The position numbers and the translations under genes were made by a program. From Nematostella vectensis (Eukaryota > Cnidaria > Anthozoa > Actiniaria > Edwardsiidae): a DNA stretch of 64,000 bases. Location of the stretch: positions 10,645,821-10,709,820 of the forward strand of contig NC_064043.1 of NCBI RefSeq assembly GCF_932526225.1, given 5' to 3'. The first letter of the stretch is position 1. The number at the start of each line of letters is the position of its first letter. Below are positions 56,001 to 64,000 of this stretch, piece by piece. Below the pieces are notes generated by a model. It was not told the origin of the DNA and ran no database searches. It saw nothing but the letters and a program-made list of their open reading frames with translations.

Positions 56001-59000
56001 GCGCTAACTTAGCTTTTTGTCATTCTGATCAGTGAGCGGTAACATCTGAGTCGCGAACGCTTCCGGGCAAAAGATATAGGCATTCTGTAGATTATAGGGG
56101 CAATTACTTGAATGCTGCATCAGCAGAGAATTAAAAAAAAATCGGATAAAAATGGAACGTTTCGATAGCTGTCATTCATTGAATAATGAATGGATTTGCT
56201 GTTTAGGAAGTAAAGTTTTTAGAGCTAAAGTTTTAAATTTTAGAGCAAAAAGTTATGTTTTTACTCAAATACAATGTACAACACATTTAATGACCACATT
56301 TTTTCTAATCTGTTATTTTTCTAAATTTCTAATTGTTTTGGTAGACAGCGCATCTTTATGCTAAAAGTCTTCGCAGTCTTTTGTGTTAGGCACGAGAAGC
56401 GTTCTCTCTTTCTTTTCTTTTTTGTGTGGGAAAACGCAGATGCGCCTTCTTAGAGCCGAGTCTTCTACTTGTCTTTTATCTGGTTAATTGCATTCCGTTT
56501 CAGCAGTGTTAACACATGACTGAAAAGGTAATAAATACGTTGATTAATATCGTGTTTAAACCATTCACCTGAACTGCACGTAAATATACTTGAATAATGT
56601 TGCAAATTAAAAAAAAAGGCATAAGTTGGCAGCTTTATCAATACTTTTACTTGAAACTCGTTTTGTGGTTATAGAAAACTTATCTATTTTGACTGTAAGC
56701 GGATAGTTGGTAAATTGCGCTCATATTTTGGTTAGGTCCTGTCAAATAGCCGCCGTTTTCGGGATATATATGGTTGTGGTGGGGGACATTGCTGAGGTAT
56801 ATCAATAAGATAAACAACGACACACTTCCCTTGCAATATATCTAGCATTAATATTTCAATATCAGAAGGATTTTTATTATTGATATTCTTTTGTGCTGAG
56901 AACTTGTAAAGATTGCAGATTACTATCTTTCAGGTCACAATCTAAACTTATTTGTAGTACCTACGCCCTCTCCGTTTCAGATTTTTTTTAAATGTTCTGT
57001 TTCAGATAAAATCAATAACAGTCTGCCCTGAAATTTATCAACAGTCAGCTTTTATGAACACGATTACTTCAGTATTTTGCATGTTAAATAAATAAATTAC
57101 GGCAAATATTAAGAGACCATTTGGAAAATACACCTTGAATAAGGTTTCAGTGCTATCCATTGGTAAATCGTTAGTTGGAAACGAGGAGGGGACTGGAGTC
57201 TCGGACATGGTAAAAGAAATTCGGGGTACAATGTCCAATTTCTGCCGGCTTGTAGCCAGGGAAAGGGGGGGGAGCCGCTCCACGCATATTTTGGGCTATA
57301 TAAGTACTAGGGCCTTAGGTTTCAAAACTGCTTGTTATAAGGTTCATTGCCTTTGTGTATTCATCTGAAAATACTTTTATTTATTTGGAAGGGAAACTTA
57401 AAAACCATCAAAATAACCATCCACGTGTAAACCGTAAAATGGTCGCGTGAAAGACATTCCTTAATGTATATATGAACATATGAACTATTTTATTCCTTAG
57501 GCTTGAATACACCCACTTTTCTCGCGTCACGCTACCGGCGACAAATCCGTGGGAGTGTTCCCATAGGGAGCTCAATCAGTATCGTGTGTCCCAAGATGGG
57601 ATCCTCTGTTCCCATAAGCCTGTGGCAAATGCTACCGGGTAATTTCATGCGGAGACTGATACCGGATGGTGAGACTGTTGAGAAGTATGACAATCAGTTC
57701 ACCTTACACAGGATCTCCAGGCAGTATGCAGGGTTCTACTTGTGCCGTTATGGTTCGAACGGTAGACTGAGGAACCAGTTCTTGGGAAATGTGAGAGTTG
57801 ATACAGCGCCGAAAGGTAAGGAGAGCTGCACTTATTGCGTAGGTCCACATAGCTCTGTATTGACATAGTCAAGTGAACTGTTCACATATATACCAATAAG
57901 ATTTTTAAGAATTTAAAAGCTTTTGCAGCTATATTTTCTACTACAGGGAAGACTTCTCGCTAGTTGTGTGCAAGAAGTGTTTCTCAACTTGAGACCCTCT
58001 TGTATCTATGTGACAAACGTCAGCTTTGTTGATTCGGACATTCGAGCGATTTTTATCCTTAATTTTTTAATTGCTTATGTTAGGAGGGGAGGTTGTATAA
58101 CCTCTCCTATTTGGAGATCATATGACTCTTTTATTAGTATTTTCAAAAATTATAAGTATATGACCAGTAGCGGTAAGAACGTTCCCTCCAATATTTTTTA
58201 TTGTTTCTGCATCCCGCCCTATTTCAAGACTTGCTACCAATCTGATTTTATCAGTTCAGTGTTCTTAGATCGCTTGCTTATTTATGTTACAGACCCTCCA
58301 TTTCCCAAGGTACCCTCAACATTGTTTGCGTCGCAAGGTGACTCCTCAAAACTAAATTGCACTGTTACGGGAAAGGACATCAGTAGCGTTTATTGGTTTA
58401 AAGGTAATAATTGTGCAGCATAATACCACAAGTTATCATGCGAGTTGTCGCAACATGCTTTTATATGTCTTCCAAATGACACCTTTCCAAGAGCGTAATA
58501 TATAGATAATATATAATATATAATAGATAATATATAGGTTTAGGCATTGCCTAAAGGCGGAGCTCCAAACGACCAAATTATTTTCCTTTAATAATAAATA
58601 TTATTAATAATATTAAATATTATTATATTTCTGTTTTTGACGATCACAACCCGTGGCCAACTTGTTATGCCCCCTTCCCCCCACATCTACATGACACATA
58701 ACAAGTTTAGTTTACGATGTTCCGGCGTCAGGGTTTATTGACGTCATTGATGACTTCAACCATCGTGACCATCTCATTGCACCCCACTTCCACATCACAC
58801 CTACCGAGTTTTGTTGTCACACGATGTTTCTTTAATAAAAAATATATTTTTATTTTAATGACGTCAGCATATTTTTATTCTAGTGACGTCATTGATGGCG
58901 TCACAATCACGTGACCATATTGGTGCACCCCCCATAACACTTTCCTGACACATACCAAGATTAGTTGTTATATGATGTTTTGTTCATGAGATATGGATAT

Positions 59001-62000
59001 TTATGTTCTTAATGAAATCGTAATATTTTTGCTTTTAGTGACGTCCTCGATGACGTCACAAATCACGTGACCATATTTGTTTTCACCCTCCTTGACACAA
59101 ACATGACACCTTCCAAGTTTGGTTGCAAAATAGTGTTTCTTTCAAGAGATATGTATTTTATGCTATAAATCACGTTTTTTGCTTTAAGTGAGGTCATCGA
59201 TGAAGTCACACATCACGTGGCCATATTGTTGCATCCCCCTTGACACCTACCGAGTTTGGTTGCTATACAATGTTTCCTTAGTGAAATATAAATATTTTTT
59301 TGATGACGTTAGCATATTTTTCTTAGAGTGACGTCATCGATGACGTCAAGCATCACGTGACCATATCTTGGCACCGCCCTTGACTCATACATGACACCTA
59401 CCAAGTTTGGTTGTTATACAATGTTTTTTTCACGAGATATGAATTTTTTATCTTGATGACGATATTTTGCTTCTATCACGTGATCATATTGGAGCACCCA
59501 CCTTGACACCAACATGACACCTACCGAGTTTGGTTGTGAAACAATGTTTCTTTCAATATATATGAATGTTTTTGCTTTTTATACCGTTTTCACATTTTTC
59601 GCTTTAAGTGACGTCATCGATGATATCATACCACACGTGACCATATTGTTGCATCCCCCTTGACACCTACATGACACCTACCGAGCTTGGTTGCCATATG
59701 ATGTTTCCTTCGTGAAATATAAATATTTTTGTTTTGATGACGTCAGCATTTGTTTGCTTCTAGTGACGCTATTGATGACGTCACAAATCACGTGACCACA
59801 TATTTGCACCTCCCTTGACACATACATGACACCTGCCAAGTATGGTTGTCATACGATGCTTTTAAGGGACGGACGGACGGACATCGCGTCACGAAAACTC
59901 GAGTCGATGGGTTAACCATATTTGTTTTATATACCACTTTTTCTTAGGTATGGGTCTCCCTCCGCTCTCGCGGCGCTCCGCTATTATTAGAACGCCAGCA
60001 CGACATCGCCCACCTTCATTCAACGGTCGATAGAATTAAAACAAAAGCTTTTTGCTGTGACTGGCAAACCTCCAGGAAATCCTGACTACGTCCCTTCTGT
60101 CATAGTCTCCTTTGCAGCTGTCCGCGTTTGTCAGTCGCGAAAGCACCTCGGGAGGATTGGAGCGCTTTCGCGACTGACAAATATATGGATGGCTACAAAG
60201 AAGACTACTCCTGTTACTATTGCTTATCTTCTGATCAAAAGCTCGAGTACCAGCCACTAACCCAAATGTATCTCTAGGCGGTTTTGCTATTGACGCCGGA
60301 AGGCAAACTACGGAGTCGCAAGTAGATCAAAATGGAACAACCACTTTGACAACCACGCTACAGCTACAAAACATGAAGAAAGCTGACCACGGCAAATACG
60401 AATGTCGGGTCTTGACAAAAGGAAGAGTGTATACCTCGGGGTTCTGGCCTGGGGCCACTATGGTTGTCGTTATAGGTAAATACAAGATGTTTCCCCTTTC
60501 TGTTCCCACTCCATAATCTACTGTAGGCGTGGAGATTTTCACGCTTTCTTGGTCGTCGCATCTTTGGCGCGGAATTACAAGAAAATAAGCCCCACAAAAA
60601 GTGCGCGAAATGAAGATGAATTGACTGTGCGTAAAAATTCCTCCAGTAGTTAGTGATTTGACTTTTAATCCCTTTATTTTTTTCACAGATACCAGCCAGA
60701 TAAGAGAAAAGTATTATAATTACTGGAAACAGACAGACTTCCAACTAAGATATGATATATTTTTAAGCACCACAAAGCGTTTTAATTCCCTTGCTATTTT
60801 AGAGTCTTACTGCAAAAGTCCTGATGGGATGTTTGCTGATCCGTACAACGAAGCAGGATACATTCATTGCGTTAGTGGTGTCGGCAAAAGAGTAAACTGT
60901 GGCGATGGTCTGGTGTGGGAGAAAAAATCATGTCAAAAGCCAGGTCAGTCCTTAATGAGGCAATGCTTCTTTGAGCAGGAGTCTTGATTATTTGTGGGGC
61001 ACGCTTAGGCAAAACTCTTTGATATAAACAATCTTCCCGTGTTTGATTGTGGAATAAACCATGATACACGGGAACGCTGGGATAGCCTTTAAACTAGTAA
61101 AGCCAAACATTGCTTGCACAGCTACAATCGGATGACTACTTAATACTATGGAAATTATCGCGATGTACTTCACACCACCTTCTAACATATTGCACTTAAA
61201 TATGGCGCTGTTTGAACGTGGCTCATAGAACGATGCCTGCTACCGTGGCCTACCAATTTAACGTTTAAGTAAGCAGCAGTTTTTATTGAAAATAAATTCA
61301 AAACTAGTAGGATTCCGTCTTGCTCTGATGTGCCCTCGAGTATTTCTCTAATTTTATTCTCTTATTTAATTCCCTTGATCAGCTGTCAAACGCGCCTGGA
61401 TCAAGCCTCCCCCTATCCCTGTTCCCTTGGTGAAAAAATCCGCCGGCGAATCCTTGATTATCAACTGCAGCCTATCTTATCCAAATGAAGAAGTTGCCCT
61501 GTTCCAGAAAACACGCGAAACTGTCCGCAGATGGCCGGACGGCTGTAAGGTTACTTTTGACCGGCAAGTGTTCACCATCCACGCCCTTTCACGTCTTGAC
61601 GTGGGGAGATACTTTTGCGCAGCGCGCAACATCACGGCTAAAGAGGAGGTCTTTCTCAACATGGAAGATCTCGGTCAGTCAAATATATGTCATTCTTTAA
61701 ATCTTAACCCTGTCCTGTAACGTAGCTAGCGGTGGGGGAGGGGGGGGGGAGCAGTATGGTCAGTCCCAAGTAGAATAAGAAATCTTACAAAGCACAAAGG
61801 AAATTGAGTGGCAACAGCACCCCACCCCCTCCCCCTCCTCCCCCCCCCCCCCCTCCACCTCCTCCCAAATTTTCTAGCAGCTACAATGCTGTTATCAAAT
61901 GGCAGATATCCTCGATTTGCCTGGTTTATAAATACGACATTATGCCTGATGTTGCAGATTATGGGATAATATTCGGTACAGGAGCAAACTTCCTGATCGT

Positions 62001-64000
62001 CCCGCTTGGAAGCTCTATCGACCTGCACTGCAAGGCTGCTAACGTTCCGCAAGCCAAGACTGGACTAGAGCTTGTCACATCTTACCAGACGACTGAGGTA
62101 ATGTAGTTTTAGATTAAGGAATGAACTAGCTAACTGTAAAATGTGTGTAAAATGTGTAAAATGTGAAAGACAGCAGTAGAAGAAGAAAAAAGCCAAGGTT
62201 TAAAATAACCAATGCAAAGTATGGTGATCTAAATATCAATGCCTCTCTATTTCAAGTTGGATTTATTTCCTTATGCTTTTTTTTTCAATTCTTTTCTTTC
62301 CAAAAAAATATATCCAATCCTAGGCACTTCGAGGGAGCTAAGCTCGTATAAGCCTCGTGGATTCTCTTGAGCTTCCTTAATTCTTTTTCATCTTTACTGT
62401 TGCTTTTTAAAAAATAACTAAAAATAACAGTAAAGAAATGAATGTCTGTGCTATTTTTAGGTGGTTCCCGATGGAAATGAGGTGACAAAGAAAGGCTCCA
62501 TATACTCGCTAAGAGGCGTCAGTCGCAAATTGTCTGGTGATGTGTTGTGTAAGACTGTGTCCAAGTGTGGAGGTCAGAAGACTGGGTACAAGATAGGCAC
62601 GCTCGTGACCGTCCACCTATCAGAGAGTTAGTATAACCACGAGTGAACTAAATTTACATGATGACGTCAGCATTGATGACGTCATTTGAGTGTTGAGTTA
62701 GTTTGATTGAAAAGCATCCTCGTAAAAATCAAGAAAAGAAGTACTTTATGGTGCAAAATCGTCTCACGCGGTATTTCAAGGAGGTTTATTCCCTTTCGTT
62801 TGTATTTTTCAACAGAGAAGACGCCGGTTCCTGTCGTCACGCCTTCGTTTATTGAGAACGGTGGACTGACTTCCAACTCGTTTAACTGTTCAGTGCAGAT
62901 CCCAAAAGCTAATTCGTTTTCGTGGTTCCTAAACGAGGTCAAAGTTAATGAATCACATCACGCAATTCAGAGCTCTGATATGCACAGCGTGTTAACACTC
63001 AATGGGCTTAGTGAACTGGGTCTCTATCGCATTGAATGCCGGGTAACAAACCGCTGGTCGGGGTACTGGTACGCGCAGGCTCGTCTCAAAATTGTAGGTA
63101 AGCTTGACTGCAGGGATAGAAAATGGAATTTTACCACGTGATGTCCCGTTTTACGTCCCCTTGCCCCCTGTCATTTGCTTCCGTGTATTAATAACTTAGG
63201 GAAGTGGAACAGTTGCTTAGCGTCCCGTTCAAATTCCGTGGATAAAATACAATATGACTGAGAATTCTATCCAAAGAAATTTCGTGTAGTTTTAACCCAA
63301 ATACTATTTCTTTTCTTTACCTAGATTTAAGTGTAAGTCTCCCCGCGAAACCCAAGAAGTTAATCCCATGGAACGGTGAACCAAAGGTCCCATGTAGCGC
63401 CCAGACCCCGGCGCTGTATCAAGTGCAAATCGGTCATGTGACACCTCGAGCAACAGACGGGTTTAAAATCACGTGGGATGGCAGTGCGTTTGTCATTCTG
63501 CAGTTTGGCCCAAAAGACGCGGGAGAATATTACTGTACACCTGATATCAGTGGGACACCTTATGTCGCGAGCTTTGTTCTAGGTAAGCTGATTCTCATTA
63601 AGTGGATATAATTCAATTTGTTTATATCTTTCCAACAAAATTCGTGAGGGAGACTCAGACTAGGTACTGACTAGAATCAATGATGGCTTCCGTCTGTCTT
63701 CCGAGACAATGGAACATGCGCCCGGTTTAAGTGCGCTGATAAGTTGCAGCGCCTGCTGTGGCTGTAAGAGATTCTGGAAAGACAGGCTTTGCTGTATTTT
63801 CTACAGATTTGTCAGTGCCTGGCTCTGCGCTTATACAGACTTTTGCCGTCTGCGCTCTCTCTTCTCCTCCCAGTGATACTCTCTCTAGAATGCCAGTGTA
63901 ATGAAAAGCAAAAACAAAATCGACGCAAACACAATAACAGATGCCGAAATCTATAAAACACAAACGCATGGAAGTCATAATATATAGATTTAGGCATTGC
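52980..64000 (+). CDS. Ig/CBM14 receptor gene, paralogue of the RTK (gene model, 5' part only)
   Basis: Model within the window: signal exon 52980-53055 (or 55170-55233), then 57501-57815, 58293-58403, 60278-60475, 60803-60943, 61383-61673, 61958-62097, 62461-62626, 62816-63097, 63325-63582, continuing to the right of the window. Domains: Ig1; Ig2 split over two exons; CBM14-like; Ig3; Ig4 split over two exons; Ig5; Ig6. The order signal-Ig-...-CBM14-Ig, phase-1 boundaries and adjacency in the same orientation indicate a tandem paralogue of the RTK at 27177-51025. No TM or kinase is reached, so a kinase is an inference. Differences: only two Ig domains precede the CBM14 (four in the RTK), and two Ig domains are interrupted by introns. 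Confidence 0.7.
53235..53560 (-). repeat. Interspersed repeat, family C copy 2
   Basis: The reverse complement aligns with 36590-36900 across about 300 bp (GTGATATTCTAAAACGTTAG, CTAGGCTCCAT, GTAAACACGAATTCCTGCA, ATGACCGAGCGAGCTAGAAA). No terminal repeats are obvious. Confidence 0.8.
55170..55233 (+). CDS. Receptor 2, candidate alternative signal-peptide exon 1b
   Basis: ATG opens MFFIQTGLLTVCVSLVISLS followed by Y and a GTAAGT donor in phase 1. This is a second complete signal-peptide exon that can splice in frame to 57501. It may be an alternative first exon with its own promoter, or belong to a separate transcript; it cannot be an internal exon of the same mRNA because it has no acceptor-compatible need and would duplicate the signal. 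Confidence 0.55.
57501..57815 (+). CDS. Receptor 2, Ig domain 1
   Basis: Acceptor TTTATTCCTTAG, donor GTAAGG, phase 1-1. Core: GSSISIVC, ISLWQMLPG, NQFTLHRISRQYAGFYLC. The ISLW pattern resembles Ig1/Ig3 of the RTK. Confidence 0.85.
58293..58403 (+). CDS. Receptor 2, Ig domain 2, first half
   Basis: Acceptor TTATGTTACAG, donor GTAATA, phase 1-1. DSSKLNCTVTG and SVYWFKG give the first cysteine and the tryptophan of an Ig fold; the second cysteine is on the next exon. Confidence 0.78.
58640..59870. repeat. Tandem repeat (about 9 units of 125-155 bp) in receptor 2 intron
   Basis: Each unit carries variants of AGTGACGTCATCGATGACGT, ATCACGTGACCATAT, CACCCCCCTTGACACC and TACCGAGTTTGGTTG. Units are only moderately alike. 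Both a CRE-type palindrome (TGACGTCA) and an E-box (CACGTG) recur in the array. Confidence 0.88.
60127..60181. repeat. 18-bp perfect inverted repeat
   Basis: TTTGTCAGTCGCGAAAGC is followed 19 bp later by its exact reverse complement. Lies about 100 bp before the exon at 60278. Confidence 0.85.
60278..60475 (+). CDS. Receptor 2, Ig domain 2, second half
   Basis: Acceptor ATGTATCTCTAG, donor GTAAAT, phase 1-1. TTTLTTTLQLQNMKKADHGK then YECRV is the E-F-G part of an I-set Ig domain and pairs with the first half at 58293. Confidence 0.82.
60803..60943 (+). CDS. Receptor 2, peritrophin-A/CBM14-like chitin-binding domain
   Basis: Acceptor GCTATTTTAG, donor GTCAGT, phase 1-1, one exon. It encodes YCKSPDGMFADPYNEAGYIH then CVSGVGKRVNCGDGLVWEKK and SCQKP. 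This fits CBM14 better than the RTK copy: G-MFADP, GYI-x-C, C-GDGLVW, C. The same cysteine is missing as in 36209-36346, supporting common descent of the two exons. Confidence 0.85.
61383..61673 (+). CDS. Receptor 2, Ig domain 3
   Basis: Acceptor CCCTTGATCAG, donor GTCAGT, phase 1-1. Core: AGESLIINC, VALFQK, VFTIHALSRLDVGRYFC. It corresponds in position and style to Ig5 of the RTK, which also follows the CBM14 exon. Confidence 0.85.
61958..62097 (+). CDS. Receptor 2, Ig domain 4, first half
   Basis: Acceptor CTGATGTTGCAG, donor GAG|GTAATG; phase 1 to 0. LGSSIDLHCKAANVP gives the first cysteine. A poly-C/T tract lies in the preceding intron near 61820-61865. Confidence 0.7.
62461..62626 (+). 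CDS. Receptor 2, Ig domain 4, second half
   Basis: Acceptor GTGCTATTTTTAG, donor A|GTTAGT; phase 0 to 1. SGDVLCKTVSKCGG carries the second cysteine in a short, atypical form. The phase fits its neighbours on both sides. Confidence 0.65.
62816..63097 (+). CDS. Receptor 2, Ig domain 5
   Basis: Acceptor TATTTTTCAACAG, donor GTAAGC, phase 1-1. Core: SNSFNC, FSWFLNE, LSELGLYRIEC. Confidence 0.85.
63325..63582 (+). CDS. Receptor 2, Ig domain 6
   Basis: Acceptor TTTCTTTACCTAG, donor GTAAGC, phase 1-1. Core: GEPKVPCSAQ, FVILQFGPKDAGEYYC. A short Ig domain (about 86 residues). The gene continues beyond the window. Confidence 0.85.
63583..64000. other. Receptor 2 intron, right edge of window
   Basis: No exon is recognised; the following domain exons must lie to the right of the window. 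The tail (TATATAGATTTAGGCATTGC) repeats words also seen near 58530 (TATATAGGTTTAGGCATTGC), so an interspersed repeat probably starts here. Confidence 0.45.

Larger units (their letters stand above)
53056..57500. other. Receptor 2 intron 1 region
   Basis: Family C interspersed repeat copy 2 (reverse orientation) at 53235-53560, a second signal-type exon at 55170-55233, and otherwise AT-rich sequence. The open frame at 54836-55081 has no recognisable domain. Confidence 0.5.

Noticed and set aside
58084-58290. Open frame continuing upstream of the Ig2 first-half exon
   Set aside because: The extension is hydrophobic and non-Ig; the TTACAG acceptor at 58292 gives the proper phase-1 join.

Overview
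This is an animal nuclear-genome window, most like an anthozoan cnidarian (Nematostella vectensis or a close relative). The reasons are inference from content: Ig-type exons in symmetric phase 1 with GT-AG introns, FGFR/VEGFR-like tyrosine kinase exons, a SEFIR (IL-17 receptor-type) tail, single-exon neuropeptide-type GPCRs, a LicD/fukutin-like tandem pair, and introns full of short inverted-repeat elements, poly-C tracts and microsatellites. I could not search any database, so species and orthology are provisional.

Layout. (1) 1-5540, + strand: the 3' part of an IL-17-receptor-like gene (TM exon, short linker exon, two SEFIR exons). A 57-bp minisatellite interrupted by a MITE-like element lies upstream of the TM exon. 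(2) 8772-9859, - strand: a class A GPCR whose N-terminus comes from an unseen upstream exon. (3) 13881-14981, + strand: a second, complete, intronless class A GPCR. (4) 16004-21724: a tandem duplication of about 2.9 kb, each copy with an intronless 521-residue LicD/fukutin-family gene; the proteins differ at six residues. (5) 27177-51025, + strand: a 21-exon receptor tyrosine kinase gene that I assembled exon by exon with consistent reading frame (5421 nt, 1806 residues). It has a signal peptide, four Ig domains, a peritrophin-A/CBM14-like chitin-binding domain, seven more Ig domains, a TM, an FGFR/VEGFR-like kinase and a tail with an EEYLDL motif. Its intron 19 is almost entirely a 2.8-kb, 23-bp minisatellite. 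(6) 52980-64000, + strand: the 5' part of a head-to-tail paralogue with two candidate alternative signal-peptide exons, Ig domains and again a CBM14-like exon; it runs off the right edge before any TM or kinase is reached.

The main biological point is the pair of neighbouring receptors that place a chitin-binding-type module inside an Ig-rich ectodomain, joined in at least one of them to an active-looking FGFR/VEGFR-type kinase. All ectodomain boundaries in the first gene are phase 1, which would allow shuffling of the module. Intergenic and intronic space is dominated by non-autonomous inverted-repeat elements, several represented by two copies within this window.
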